From NCBI RefSeq assembly GCF_036884655.1, contig NC_088344.1, forward strand, positions 35,628,501-35,692,500: a DNA stretch of 64,000 bases. Reading direction: 5' to 3'. Shown here in pieces: positions 1 to 12,722 of this stretch. Each line of letters starts with the position of its first letter. Position 1 is the stretch's first letter. The notes beneath the pieces were generated by a model. It saw only the letters and a program-made list of their open reading frames with translations. It was not told the origin of the DNA and made no database searches. This DNA comes from Musa acuminata AAA Group. Lineage: Eukaryota > Streptophyta > Magnoliopsida > Zingiberales > Musaceae. The position numbers and the translations under genes are program-made.

Positions 1-683
1 TTGACGGCGACAACGGTGTACTTATATTCTAGATGTGATATCATCCTAGATTTCGGCTAGTGGGGGAGGAACTGGCGATCAATGAAATCGGTGGAATTTC
101 ACTTCCCAAGTGGTTAGTTGGAGATCAAGTCAATTAGTATATAAGAAAGGCACTCGCTTTATTTTGCGATCATCTTCTCAGGGTATTTAATGGGAATACT
201 TCCTATAAGTTGGTCCCCCTCTTCCATCTTTGAGAATCAAGCATCCTATAAACGCCAAAACTTTAATTCGATCCTAGAAAAAAGCTGAACCTTTGTCATT
301 GTGTTAACGTGTGTTACAACATCAAATTAATTGTGGGTATGACTGCCAACAATCAAGTGGGCGACCACCTCTTCCCACCCTCATTATCGTGTTAGATCTT
401 TTTTTTAAAAAAAAGAAGTTTTCTCTAGCATATTAGTTGGTCTGAGCAAATTGAATACTTCGTTTGTTTTGATATTAGTTTTGGTAAGGAGTTATTGCTA
501 AAAAATACAATAATTTCTCTGCAGATTAGCAGCTTTGTCATATTCTTTCTGATTGATCTTACTGTTGTTTGTGATAATTTAGGAGCTTCATGTTTTTTTT
601 CTTGTCAAATGCTGTTTTTTGATATTTGTAGGGACAAAAGATAGTACCATAGTTTTTGTTTATTACAGGTTAACACTTCAGCC
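1..683. other. Upstream region of the hydrolase gene, no clear exon
   Basis: AT-rich sequence with no convincing coding exon. It may hold the promoter, 5' UTR or an upstream exon of the gene beginning at 684. A possible intron end (a pyrimidine tract then ACAG) at about 660-668 lies just before that ATG, so a further 5' exon outside or inside this stretch cannot be excluded. Confidence 0.4.
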
Positions 684-3600
684 ATGATTGACAAAAAATT
701 GTTGACTCTACCTGGTCAGTTCATTTTTGTTAAGTCACACTTTTTTTTTTTTGTTACAGTTGCATCTCAACGAAGAGTTATTATTACTAATAGTTGTGGA
801 GAGAAGCTTGTCGGGTTGCTACATGATACTGGATCAAAGAAGCTTGTTATCTTGTGCCATGGTTTTAGATCTTCGAAGGTGGGCTGCTGTGGATTCTACA
901 TGAGATGTTATGTTTGAATTCAGTTATTCTTACCTTAAACTATAAATTTATGTAATTACTTCCACCAAGTAACATAGAGTTCATTAGAATTTTAGTGTTG
1001 ACTTGCATCCTCCATTTTATTCGTGAATCATTAAAGCATGGTTATCTGTTTCAAAATATCAAGAGACTTTGGAAATAATTATGTTTGTCTGTGTTGGCAT
1101 ATACCAACAAACTTACATCGGTTTAGTGCTACTTAATGTTTGTGGTGATGATTCTAAACAAAGTTGATAGCTACTGACACAATTACATCCGTGTAATGCA
1201 GTAGAATTTATCTGATCATAGTAACCCTAAACAGTTTAAAGGTGTTTGTAGTGATGATCTCAAGCAAAGTTTGTTTTCGTTTAGAGTTGTCACTGTTATG
1301 TCTTGCATTTTTGTATATGCTAAGATATTGGAATAAACATATGCTATGCTGAGAAGGTTTCTTATGAGAAATTAAATACCTCCTTTAATGGTCTGCAGCA
1401 GTTTGACCTAGTGTGAATAAAGCTTGGATTGATCATTAAGATTTCTTTGTCCTTATATATTAGTTGGTTTATTGCGTTCCAGTTTTGTGATGAAGAAACA
1501 TGGTAAATTTCTGATATTTTTGGACTTTTTCAGTTATGTAAACTAGTGAATATAACAAAGTGGAGCTAATCATGCAAAAATTTTCATATTTCCGTCCAGT
1601 ATAAATTATACAAGGTTTTTGAGAGTTTTGTTCTGGTGGCATGCCCGGCTAGCTGATAATTCAAGTGCCATTTTCAGGATGATGAAATTATACTTAACCT
1701 TACTGCTGCATTAACAAGTAAAGGTCTCGGAGTGTTTCGCTTCGATTTTTCTGGAAATGGGTATGATCTTAATGAGAACTCCATAAAACTGCTATTTGGG
1801 GATCTATTGATTATTCGTAGGCTCTTGTAATGTAGTCATCTTATATAAGTTGCTTAATACTAATAATCCTTATATTGTACAAATGCAACTGTTCTTATCC
1901 AAGCAAGGAAATCACAGATGAGCATATAAAGGTTAATATATTTCAATAGCATGTTCTAGGTATTGACCCAAGCGATTAATTTTAACAGGGACAATTAGAA
2001 TGAATGCAACCAGTGTTGATATCTTGTTAATCTTTAAAATATTTAACTAGTGTGTATATTTGATTTGTTTGAAGAAATTAGCAGATACACATGGTAACTG
2101 TACTGCATTGCAGAAATCGTAGCACCTTGTACATATTGAACAGCATTAAATCTTTTGCAACTATATGCCATTTACTTATGTGATATAACAATTCCAGTAA
2201 TATCTTCTGAACCATAAGATTTTGGCCACCATCAATGTAGAAATATCATATTTTCTACTTCTTTTAGTAAAACAAAAAATAAACCACCATTTGTTTGTTC
2301 AGAAGTGGACTTCACATAAGTCTTGTTTAACTAAAATGTTATATTTTCTTGGACTTCTTTTTTATTTTTCACAAAATATTGAATTATTTTTTATCTGAAT
2401 TAGCTTATATGCGTTGCTTTTCTAAAAACCAAAAAATACTTGAACCTCTAACATGAAGTCGACATTATATGGTTCTAAAATGAATACCTGCGGAGTTGCA
2501 AATACTATTGTAATCTTCTGATGTATTATGGTGTCATCTACTAAAAGGAAGTGCCAGTGCATGATGTTTCTGTCAATGCGGGGCTACTATCAATGCAATT
2601 TAAAATTAGGACAAACTTGAACACCTAAACTACTAATGTTTTATGTTTTGTTCAGTGATGCTAGGCTCATTTGCTATTAGGTAGAACTCATTTTTAAATG
2701 TCACTTACTGTGCCGTTATCAAATCTATATTAAATTCTTACATATTTTGAACTAATATTTCTGGTATAACGATTGGTGAAGAAATTAGTCTGAAGAAGAG
2801 GCTCAATTTTCTGGCATTTCTGCTAGATAAGAATTGAAATGTAAACTGTAATTTCCTGTAGCATAGCTTGTTACTTGAAAGACAACTATTTAAATTAGTG
2901 GGCATGAATTCCAAGTGGAACATTTAATGAAGGATGGTACATTAACATTGCTATGTTTCCTTACAAAATAGCTATGATTTTTCCTAATTAACAATATTTC
3001 TGATGTGCAAGTACTGGTCACTTTGGGGTGCAGATTTCCTCTACTTGATAACCAGAAAGCAACATTGTAAAACTTAAGTATACCCAGAACAAAAAACAAA
3101 TTGATCAGGCTGGCCGGCTGAGAATTGTGATACACGTACCTTAGGATCCCATTTCTTTGAGGATTAGCACCTGGATTGCCAGTAATTTCATAATATCTTC
3201 TCAAACACTATTACTTCTTGATGCACATACTAGGAGTAGATTATCTGACCAAGAAAGCTTAACAATCTGGATAACCATTTCTTTCAAACTCTCAAATAAT
3301 ACATATTGCTAGTTGTTATGCTAAGAAGAAACAATCTATGATTTATTTTTGACTTTTTCTCTATTTTTTGCAACAACATCTGAAACATAAACATCATAAA
3401 TTATTCCTTTCATTATTCTAGAACGTCTCACATTAATTTTTTGATACTTATAGGCCAACCAAATGGGCCATAGGTCCGTAAGGTTTCATGAAAATTTATT
3501 TCTGATGGACATTATATCATACTTATAGGCGACTATATGACTTTTTCTCAATTTCTTCTGCATTTAGATGTTGATAACAAAATCAGTAATAATATATGCA

Positions 3601-6212
3601 GCCAATTTTTTATTCATTTATTAACAAACTGATGAGAATTCCATTTCCAGCGAAAGTGAGGGTGTCTTCCAGTTTGGCGACTACTGGAAAGAGGCTGAAG
3701 ATTTACATGCTGTTGTCTTGTATTTCTCTGAGCAAAAGTATGAAATAAGTGCTATTGTTGGACATAGTAAAGGTAGATGTCGGTTTCTCCTGTTGGTCTT
3801 TAAGCTTATTATGTTCTCAATTTTTATACTCATGTTGGTGGTTATGTTCTAATAAGTGTTATGCTTTCATATAATATCATGGCAAGCTGACTTGTTCATT
3901 AGTTCTATTAAATAAGCTGAAGTGCACTCACATTATACACTAGTTCTTTTATCTCTATATTTTGATGTATAAATGTACTATACAATATTTTCAATTGCTA
4001 ATATGTAAGAGATACTTTTGTACTCTATTGCTAATCCAATAAAATTTTACATTATATGCAACAAAAAATTATGTATAATCATTTATCCATGAAGAAAAAG
4101 TTCTGATGCTTCAATCATATTTTCACATAAAACAAACCTGTTATTTCTTATGTTGTTTGTTTCTTACTAGAAATGGTTCTTACAGGGGGAGATGATGTGC
4201 TCTTATATGCCTCTAGGTACCGTGATGTGCATACGGTTGTTAATCTTTCTGGTCGCTTTGCCTTAGATAGAGGCATTGAAAGATTCTTAGGAAAAGACTT
4301 TATCCAGAGAATCAAGAAAGATGGTTTCATTGATGTGGTGGACAAAACAGGTACAAGGCTACAATAAGTAATGCAGCTTTTAGTTGGGTTACTACCTTCA
4401 ACAGAAAATGTTTATTCTGTCAATAGCCATATGTTCCAGTGAATGTCATTTATGCTTGTTGATATTTATGGCATGCCCATGTTTGTAGACTCTGTATCTT
4501 ATATGTTCTTTTATTCTTTTGTTTGTTCCAGCCATTCGAACAGAGGAACATCTCCTGTACATTAAGATTTTTGAGAAGAGGCAGTATATCTTTTAGGAAT
4601 AATGAAAATTTGGCAGAAAGCGAAAAAGATGGAATCTATGTTGAAGCATGTGGAAGTTAGACCAATTCAGGGTGACAAATTGTGATTGTTCTTTAGGTGT
4701 AAGTTAAGAAGAAAGTAATGCTAACTATAATTAAAAAAGTAAAAGTCATCTGCCAAAAGAAACATGCAATATCTTTATTTTTTTCAAATGAAACTTTCTT
4801 TGTGAAATTGTGGCATTGCTGTTAGGATTATTAGAACTTTATATTTAAGCTAGAATTGTCCCTTCCTGACTAAATGCATCCACTAGATTTCTCCATATTC
4901 AGCTTCACTAGTTATATTTATTTTCTGTATTAGGCAATTTATTTACATGTTCCATATGCTTCTTGTTTAATACATGTTTGATAAAAGCAAAAAAGAAATA
5001 GAGGCAAATTTTTCTTCAAACAGTGCACATCCATCTTGCCTAGCTTTTAAATGGACTTTGACAAGAGGTTGACAGGTCAGCAAGTTTATCACTTGGGGTT
5101 GGTGTACTGAATAAGTGTGTAGTAGGAACCATGGAAGAGAATAGAACCTTGTAGTGAGGAAAGTTACACAGATCTTGAAATAAGGAAAATCCTGTGTTGA
5201 TATTTGAAGTTACTTTGGCCTATTTGGCATGATGTGTTTTCTGTATCATATAAATTTATGCTCTTTCCTTACTGTCCAGTTTTTTTAATCTTGTTCCTTT
5301 GCCTGTTGTTTTGTTTATTCTGATTTGTTTTTTTAGTTTTACAAAAAAGATTCGGAAGTTCACGTTCACCATTGATATTGTGTCTTACTGAACCTTGCCT
5401 TGGATTTGACTGTATTACAGGAAAAGTTTTATTTCGGGTAACTGAAGAAAGCCTAATGGATAGGCTAAACATTGATATGCATGCAGCATGTCTCTCAATT
5501 GACAAGGGATGCAGGTAACCATTATATTTTGCACTGCTTTGCACTTTAGTAATTATGCTTATATCGCCAAGTGATAATTCCTTTATAAAAGTTTTTATAA
5601 ATGTGCTATTGCTTTTTAAGATGTTATGACATAAAGAGGATGATTAGTTGGAGCAGCAGGTGTGCCAATAGTGGCATTTTGCTCATGTTTGTTAATATGA
5701 AGTTATTAAACTAACCATGCATTAAAATCCCAACCCTGACTTAGTGAGCAGATTGCTTTAATGATCTAACCATACAAATCCTGTGGTAATGCAATATTTT
5801 ATCTGATAAATTTAGTAGTTTGCACACAAGCCAAAGGAAATAGCTTATTATTTGGATAGATTGCCTGGTAACTGATTCCAATTATATAAAGTAAATTAGT
5901 TTTGGTATGCTTGAAAACTTAATAGGATTTGTTACAAGGCATTATGTAGGTTGCTTGTTTTTCTTATATAATTTTCATGCAGATCTAGGAGATCACGTGA
6001 TTATTTATTTCAGGGTCTTCACCGTTCATGGTTCAGCAGATGAAATTATACCTGTAGAAGATGCCCTGGAAATTGCCAAACTAATACCCAGTCACAAGCT
6101 ACATATTATTGAAGGTGCCAACCATTGCTATACTGAGCATCAGGAAGAGCTGGCCAAAACTGTAGTAGACTTCCTCACCTCCATTCAGGTACTTAGGCCT
6201 TGCAAAAGATAA
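684..6212 (+). CDS. Alpha/beta-hydrolase (serine aminopeptidase S33-like), six exons
   Basis: Exons read at 684-878, 1678-1760, 3651-3772, 4186-4350, 5421-5514 and 6014-6212. All junctions are GT-AG and phases match, giving 858 nt or 285 residues. The protein has the alpha/beta-hydrolase layout: HGF oxyanion region (residue ~58), nucleophile elbow GHSKG spanning the exon 3/4 join, acid in HGSADEIIP, and the catalytic histidine in GANHCY. The family is a soluble plant hydrolase group annotated from the S33 peptidase/lipase fold. The natural substrate is unknown to me. The start is the weak point: residues before VASQRR (from nt ~760) are phenylalanine-rich and preceded by an intron-like ACAG at 759, so the true first exon may differ. 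The last exon could alternatively splice at GT 6190. No stop or frameshift interrupts the frame, so the gene looks functional. Confidence 0.85.
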
Positions 6213-7417
6213 TACAGTATTTCCAGATTGTGAATTTCCCAAGAATAATAGTATCTAAGAATAATATCATTTCATCCTTGTTACCAATATGATAATACGA
6301 TATTCTATGTTTAGATTCTTTGACGCTCTTAAAGGTTGCCACTTTAATAATAAGCATATATGTGTTGTGACTTTGAGTTACATGACTACAGATTGTAGAC
6401 GCAGCTGTGGTGGGAGAGCTGTAGATGTGTTGTGGATTTGTGCAGAGATTTGAGAACACCATTTCCATGCAAGATGGCGTTCTCTCATGTTGCTGCTGGT
6501 GATTCATGTATGGTGTTCAAAGCTATTTTACTAGAGGCTTGGCGTGTGATTTAGAAGTAGAATTGTACGAAAGCTTGCTTGGATCTGCTAATTGATAAAT
6601 GTTACGAGTGCTTAGTCTATTTCTTGCAGCCGGTAGATGGCATTTTTTGTTGCTTTCTCGGAGGAACTCAGGTAGCATCTTTCCCTGGAGTTATTATTAT
6701 TTTTGGTTCAATGCGAGGACATCGTAAGTGAAAGGTCCTATCCTACTATTGTTAGATAAAATCCAACTATCTCTTGGATTGGGTGGATGGTTGATGATGA
6801 ATTTGGACAGAATGGCAACCCTGCAGATGATCCCACCTCTGGTACCTATGCCTGTCATCTCTGTTTCCACCGGAGTTTATCATGTGGCTTTGGTGCCCTT
6901 GCCGGTTGCGTCCACTGGGGAGTGTTGGAGTTCTCTCCATCAAGGATGTAATTATAAATTTATATGGAGGAATTGTTATGAGTCTGCTTAGTTGGAGTTC
7001 CCAATACTTCTCCATCACTTTTGTTGGTACCTGTTGGACATCCAATCCCTGGGGTCGTCCGTCGGCTTTGACATGGACGTTGCAGATATTATCTCCGAGA
7101 GGAGAGTTGGGGGACGATTGTCGGCTTTTCATTTCCTGTTTCAAATTAATCTCCCTTTTCTCAGGAACAAAGGTGGGCGTTACACACAACCAAGTTCTCG
7201 GCCCTACTATTCTCCGCCAACAGGAATCAGGGTATTGTTGGTCGAGGGACGCTCCAAAATTTCCTTCGAACCAAATTTCGATATCAGATGGCCCGCAAAT
7301 TGGACTTGAAGCCAATACAATCACGCATCTTGAGATGTTTTGCTGGTATGTATTTTATTTTTAAAATTCATACTCTGATAGAGAGTATCATTATTTATCT
7401 GTCCATGATTTTCATAG
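6213..7417. other. Intergenic region
   Basis: 3' UTR of the hydrolase followed by intergenic DNA. Overlapping open frames on both strands at 6767-7364 (up to 185 codons) show no domain I recognise and no splice context. I see no gene here. Confidence 0.5.
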
Positions 7418-7828
7418 TGTTTAGGATAAAAAAAAGAAGATAAAGATTATATTTACTTATATATCCACGTGCATAAAAGTTCAAGATAGATGATTATAAA
7501 TTATTTTCACATCTGGATGTGGATAAAAGATCAAAGTGAAGTTGTTGGAGGTGGTTAGAGGTTACTGTCATATGGAATATTTTGTAAAATATTATATCTC
7601 TTTATAATCAGGTATAAAAGTTTATCTTCAATATAATAAAGGAGGATCGTTTTTTGATCACTCACATCCATACTCATCTATCTTGGGCTATTAACTTGGG
7701 CGTAGAATGTGGAAAACCTCTTTCAACCTCGGTTTTCCACCTCAAAGACACCTCAAACAATCCTATGCATATAAGTTTGGATCATGTTGAGTTGACCAAG
7801 ATGTCAATAACTTCTTTCTACAATATTT
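7418..7828 (+). repeat. 5' LTR of element A
   Basis: Begins TGTTTAGGATAA. It aligns along its length, with many substitutions and small gaps, to 11880-12334. Shared blocks include the stretch around 7580-7660 (CTCTTTA, GGTATAAAAG, then GATCACTC) and the AAGATGTCAAT block near 7799. The 3' boundary is approximate because the CA end has mutated. Confidence 0.65.
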
Positions 7829-7848
7829 TTGATGCTAAAAGGATAGCA
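7829..7848 (+). promoter_or_regulatory. Degenerate primer-binding region of element A
   Basis: Sequence beginning GATGCTAAAAGGATAGC matches, with changes, the primer-binding region of the gypsy element whose LTR remnant is at 40004-40107 (minus strand GCGCTAGAAGAAGGGC). Both are followed by the same ATGTCATAGGAAT. This fixes element A as plus-strand. Confidence 0.5.
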
Positions 7849-8999
7849 TAATGTCATAGGAATATTTGGTCATCAACTATCTTAATGAACGTTTGAACAA
7901 AGAACTTTTGCCCTTCTTAAACCTGATGGAGGCTTTGTAGTCGACGATCACTTTCTTTTAATACCGCGATATCATGCTTTGCTCAAACTCCAACATCTCC
8001 TTCAGATCCTAAATCTGCTCGATCATACCCATGACCCACTTATTGGCCACGATAATTTGCTAAATGAGCTCATAGTATGTTCTCAATAAACTTAACTCTT
8101 AGGTAAGTCGTAGTAGCTCATCTTTCATGCTTTGTTTGTTGCTCCAGACAACTTTAATTGTTCAGTATGGTTAATGATTTGGTATGGTTAATGAGGTATC
8201 GCTCGGCCTCCTCTAGTTGCCTCGCTAGCTCGACTCTCCAAACCTCTATTTTGAGGTTGCCCCTCCTTCTTTGGCCCTTCCACCTCCTCATGGAGATTAT
8301 CGTTCACAAGTAATTGCTTATGAATGAGAGTGTTGACATTTTATACATAGTCAAGTAAGGTTGTGATGTAATAATAATGCTATAAGTCAAAGACAATAAG
8401 GTAAACAATGAGGTACTGAAGGGGTTAGCTATGACTTAACTTACTAATACTTTATTATGGTAGCCCACTTCAACTAAAACCTCTAAGGGGGAATGGTAAA
8501 TCTACTTCACTATCCTAGAGCATGAGGACCCTCGGTAATATTGCTCTATGGCTCTGCTTTCGCCCCATATCTTCTACCCTTCTTGTAGGCTCTCCCATCT
8601 TAGTTGTAGTAGCATGTCCAGAATCGGGTTTAGTAAGTTAGCTATCTATAATGCTATGAAGGGAAATAGGGACTTGCCCTTACATAGGTCTAGCATTAAT
8701 TTATACCTCTCTCCTCTTCTTTCTGAGGATGACTTTGAGCTTCGAAGGCCCTTTGAAAATGATGAGGTCTTAGAGGCAAGAGGCACTTCATTCAGTTCTC
8801 ATTTGGGAATCCACCCTGCCTAGAGCTTCTCGTCCCATTGAGGATAGGATACCTTTTTAACAACTTTTTTCTTCCTTGACTTATCAATGATAGAAGGACG
8901 ACTGAGCGAGATCATGCTCGATACTTCGAGCGATGACTCTCAAATGAATGGGGAAGGGGTCGAGGTAGCCACTGCCATTCTTAAAGAGGAACCATCCCT
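7849..8999 (-). pseudogene. Continuation of the antisense ORF of element A, ruined
   Basis: On the minus strand, pieces such as LLRLTYEL and AVLKESDRRLQSL (about 7900-8150) look like the charged, coiled-coil-prone C-terminal part of gypsy-associated antisense proteins. Stops and frameshifts are frequent. An isolated plus-strand frame at 8548-8823 is probably chance. Confidence 0.35.
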
Positions 9000-9610
9000 T
9001 CTTCTCCTCAAAACTCAAAGGTTCATAAATGTAGGAAATCAAAACCATCAGTCTACATAGATTGATTCTTTAAAGTGCAGAAAGAAGTGAGAAGACAGAG
9101 TGTTCAAAGCATACCTCAAGGAGTTGGATTGAGACCCACATCGATCAGCCAATCCTCGTCCATCTTCCAAACAACCTCGGAGGAAGAGAATATGACTCTC
9201 AATTGAAGCACTTGATCCACTTCCTTGTCCGATAAGAATGGAAGTGTGTTGTTATCTATGAAATATATGAACCATGTAAGATTAAATCTCCGATCTTAGC
9301 CTATGCCTACGAGGAAATAGTATTCTTTACAACCTTTATTGTTAGAAGGGGTACTACTGGCTCTGAAGCCCTCTTCTATAGCTAGGTAGTAACAGCTTTT
9401 CGCTAGACACTCGAAAGCAGGTAACAAATAGTTTATAAGTCATGGTAATACCAACGTAGCAGCATTCTTTAATGAACATTACCAAGTAGTATCATGATTT
9501 GGGAACCATATATGAGGGTGATATCCTCCACTATTGGAGGTAAGGCACAATTATCGGATGAAGGGAAAAATGAAATCTCGCCTCTAGAGCATTAGAAGAT
9601 AAGTAGAAAA
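9000..9610 (-). pseudogene. Antisense gypsy-associated ORF remnant (PF04195-like)
   Basis: Read on the minus strand, 9610 down to about 9330 gives, with stops, the family pattern ALEARFHFSLHPI, then ISPSYMVPKS, YYLVMFIKECCYVGI and LFVTCFRVSS, a recognisable sequence order in plant 'putative gypsy type transposon' proteins. A further block near 9150-9260 reads LPFLSDKEVDQVLQLR and WKMDEDWLIDVGL. Function is unknown. In this element the ORF runs opposite to the LTRs. At least three in-frame stops and one frame change make it dead. Confidence is for the family assignment from remembered motif order, without any search. Confidence 0.55.
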
Positions 9611-10139
9611 ACCTAAACATTGGGTCATATGGGTGGTGATTTGGCCAAGGGACTTATAGATCAAACTCGACTAGAATGGAGTACCTGATCCGCAAGTGGT
9701 CCAAGAGTTGTGTGCTTGTCACTGAGTCTTTATCATACATATTTTTCATGGGCTCTAAGTCTTGAAGAATTTTTGGATTCACAAGAACTAACTCTCTACA
9801 TGAGGGTTAAGTTAGAATTTCATTCACCCTTGGGTTGTCCAAGGATAGAGCGCTAACCTCCTTGGCTATTCGATGACTGTAAGCAAAAGAATAAGATGCT
9901 AAAGTATTGAGATGCCTAGAAGATGATATGCTAAGGAATTTACCTACCATCAGGAAGAGGACCAACGATCGATCCCTTTTGTAGAGGAGAACTAGAGCTA
10001 AGGAGAGAAGCTCTTAAAGGGGATCGCAAAGGCTCAAATGAGAGAGGATGAGCCTCACCCTTATGGTTAAGAGAGATTTATAGGAAATGGACTAGTCTCT
10101 CTTCTCTTATATTGAAGATAAGTGTCCCTTTGGATCAAA

Positions 10140-11100
10140 TTTGAAGTGACGCTAATCGATGAAGGGGCATCCCAAAAAGTATAAAAGTGACACTAATTGA
10201 TGAAGGGGCATCTCAAAAAGCATAAAAGCAATTAATGTGCAAAGACCACCTTAGAGAGCGTATAAGTGTTCGAGGCATGTGAGTCAAAAAAATCTAACCT
10301 GTGTAAGAGGAAACCCACAATGACAGGAGCATAAGATAAAATATATCCAAGACGTATAAGTTAGAATAACCTAACTCATGTAAGAGGAACCTTGAAGAGC
10401 ACAGAAATGCTTAAGATACAAAGTCGAAAATACTTGACTATGTAAGAGGAAACCCACCATGGTGAGAGGCATAAAACAAAATGTGTCCGAGGCTTATGAG
10501 TTAGAAAAACTAGACCCATGTAAGAGAAAACTCATCATAGCTAGAGGCATAAGATAAAATATGCTCGAGGTGCATGAGTCGGGAAAACCCGACCTATGTA
10601 AGAAGAAATTTGTCATAGTAAGAGGTACAAAACAAAATATACCTGAGGTATGTCAGTCAAGAAAACTTGACCCACATAAGTGAAAACCCATCACGATAAG
10701 AAACATAAAATAAAATATATTAGAGACATATGAGTCGAAAAAATCCTACTCATATAAGAGAAAACCTACTATGATGGGAGGCACAAAATAAAATATACCT
10801 AAGGTGCATGAATAAAAAAAACCCAACTCATGTAAGAGGAAACTCATCACGATGGGAGATACAAAATAAAATGTGCTCGCGGTGCGTAAGTTGAAAAAAC
10901 CCAACTCGTTTAAAAGAAAATCCACCATGACAAGAGGTATAAGATAAAATATGCTTGAAACGTACAAGTCGGGAAAACATAACCCATGTAAGAAAAAATC
11001 CATCATGATAGGAGGCATAAGACAAAATATTCTTGAGGTATATAAGTCGAAAAAATCTAACCAATATTAGTATAAATTCATTACGATGAGAGATACAATA
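10140..11100. repeat. Tandem array, about 78-bp unit, ~12 copies
   Basis: The block ...GGCATAAGATAAAATATGC...GTCGGGAAAACCCGACC...ATGTAAGAGGAAA... recurs. Spacing measured at three consecutive copies (10865, 10943, 11021) is 78 bp. Copies are diverged (roughly 75-85% by eye). The array lies between the antisense ORF and the 3' LTR of element A. Open frames through it on the minus strand (for example 10746-11018) are by-products of the repeat. Confidence 0.85.
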
Positions 11101-11219
11101 AAAAGAAAGCCTAAAATAGAGGGGTCAAGCATCGACCCCCTCCCCTCTTTACCTAAGGTGGGTAAGCTACTGCCTAATGTAGCCCAATGACAAAAAAAAA
11201 AAAAAAAACGAGCACCTTA

Positions 11220-11870
11220 GAGAGAGATGGGCCCCTCCTTTACTCAAATTATGGAGGTCGGGTCCCTCCTCTTGAGGCATGGAGGTCAAGAAATACTAAT
11301 CCCCTCAACCCAAGTTGTGAAGGTCGGGAAGCCTAACCCCCTCTTTTGCGCGAGGTATGAAATTCGAAAAATTATAATCCCCTCATTTGTCCAAGTCATG
11401 GAGGTCAAAAAACCCGATCCCCTCCTATATTGAAGTATGGAGGTTGAAAATCTTATTCCCTTCCTTCACCTAAGTCATGGAGGTTGAGTCCCTTCCTTCA
11501 CCTAAGTCCCCTCCTTTGCTAGAGTCATAGAGATTAGGTCCTTTCTTTGCCCGAGACATTAAGGTTAGGAAACTTGACCCCCTCCTCCACCCAAAGTATT
11601 GAGGTTGAGAAATCTTGATCTTCTCATTCGCCCACGACGTGGAGATTGAGTCTCTTCTTCACCCGAGATATAAAGGTCGGGAAACCTAACCCTCTCCTTC
11701 ACTCGAGGCATGGAGGTTGAGTCCCTCCTCCACTCGAGGCGTGGAGATAAAAAACCTGACCCCCTCCTCCACCCGAGGTATGGAGGTCGGGTCCCTCCTT
11801 CACCTGAGACATGGAGGTTCAGTCCCTCTTTGCCCGAGGCCTAGAGGTTAGGAAATCTCGATCCCCTCCT
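11220..11870. repeat. Second tandem array in element A, ~38-40-bp unit
   Basis: Repeats of CATGGAGGTCGGG followed by a CCCCTCC/TTCACCCGAGG block, with measured spacings 39, 38, 41 and 38 bp and one shorter 28-bp step. About 16-17 copies. Sequence is unrelated to the 78-bp array just upstream, apart from a shared GTCGGGAAA core. It ends immediately before the 3' LTR. Confidence 0.8.
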
Positions 11871-11879
11871 TCTATATGG

Positions 11880-12334
11880 TGTCTAAGGTAGAAGGAGAAG
11901 ATAAAAGTCGCCCCCGCTTGCCTGCCCATGTCGATAAGGGTTTAAGATATACGGTCATAGACTATCCCCCCATGGCTAGCGTCGATAAAATGCCAAAGGA
12001 AAATTGTTTGAGATAGTTAGACATTGTCTCATCGTAGAATATTTCATGAAATATTTCGTCTCTTTACGACCAGATATAAAAGCTCATTTTTAACGTAATG
12101 AATGGGGATCATTTTTCGATCACTCGTATCCATATTCATCTACCTCGGGTTATTATCCTGGACATTGGAAGGATTAAGCCAGGAAACTTCTGTCGGCCTC
12201 GATCTTATTGCATATGATACTTCAAATGCTTGATATTTTCATCTCGAATGTATCTTAGATAACCCTGTACACATGAGTTCGGACCACATAAGGTTGGCCA
12301 AGATATCAATGATTTTTTTTCATAATACTAAACA
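11880..12334 (+). repeat. 3' LTR of element A
   Basis: Begins TGTCTAAGGTAGAAGG and ends ACTAAACA, so keeps TG...CA termini. Homologous to 7418-7828. It contains a TATA-like GATATAAAAG near 12071, the counterpart of GGTATAAAAG near 7612 in the other LTR. Confidence 0.65.
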
Positions 12335-12722
12335 AACTGATTTATCAATTTTTTTTATTATAATTGATGGTGTTAGTTAGTAAGATTTTAATATTTTATC
12401 ATAAAATTCAAATAAGATTTTCGTCATAATATATCCTATTATTTTTTAATTAAAACATAAATACAAAGATTTAAGATATTTTTATTAAAAAAATACTGAA
12501 TATACCTATTGAAAGCAAAGTTTCATAGAACAAAAACAATACCGAAGCTCGGAAGTTCAAACCCCGAAAACGGAAGCCAAAAAAAAATAAAATAAAAATA
12601 AAAGCTGAAAGAGAAACAGTAGTTACCCACATCGAAGCACAATCCCTTTCCCCCGAGTCCGAACTCAAAGGCCACCATAGAAACGGAGAAGACGGAGAAG
12701 CGTCACCTCCCGTGCTCCTTCC
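12335..12722 (+). promoter_or_regulatory. Promoter and 5' UTR of the CGLD27-like gene
   Basis: AT-rich stretch directly after element A, changing to GC-rich from about 12600 towards the ATG. No TATA box can be fixed with certainty. The retroelement therefore ends under 400 bp from this start codon. Confidence 0.4.

Larger units (their letters stand above)
7418..12334 (+). mobile_element. Decayed non-autonomous gypsy-type LTR element A, with antisense ORF and tandem arrays
   Basis: Two diverged direct repeats of about 410-455 bp (7418-7828 and 11880-12334) bound 4.05 kb. The left repeat is followed by a degenerate primer-binding region. LTR and PBS sequence matches, in sense orientation, the LTR end and PBS of the gypsy element at 34210-40107. 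No protease, RT, RNase H or integrase is recognisable inside. Instead there is a broken ORF of the putative gypsy-type transposon family (PF04195-like) on the opposite strand (9000-9610), then two unrelated tandem arrays abutting the 3' LTR. This fits a non-autonomous element of the Tat/Retand kind, which are known for antisense ORFs and repetitive 3' UTRs. LTR divergence is high by eye, so it is old. I could not find a target-site duplication. Confidence 0.7.

Noticed and set aside
6767..7364. Overlapping 185-codon minus and 160-codon plus frames as genes
   Set aside because: No recognisable domain, no supporting splice or promoter context, and mutually overlapping.
10746..11064. Phe/Leu-rich minus-strand ORFs in the 78-bp array
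   Set aside because: Two overlapping frames of the same repeat. 78 is divisible by three, so frames stay open by chance.
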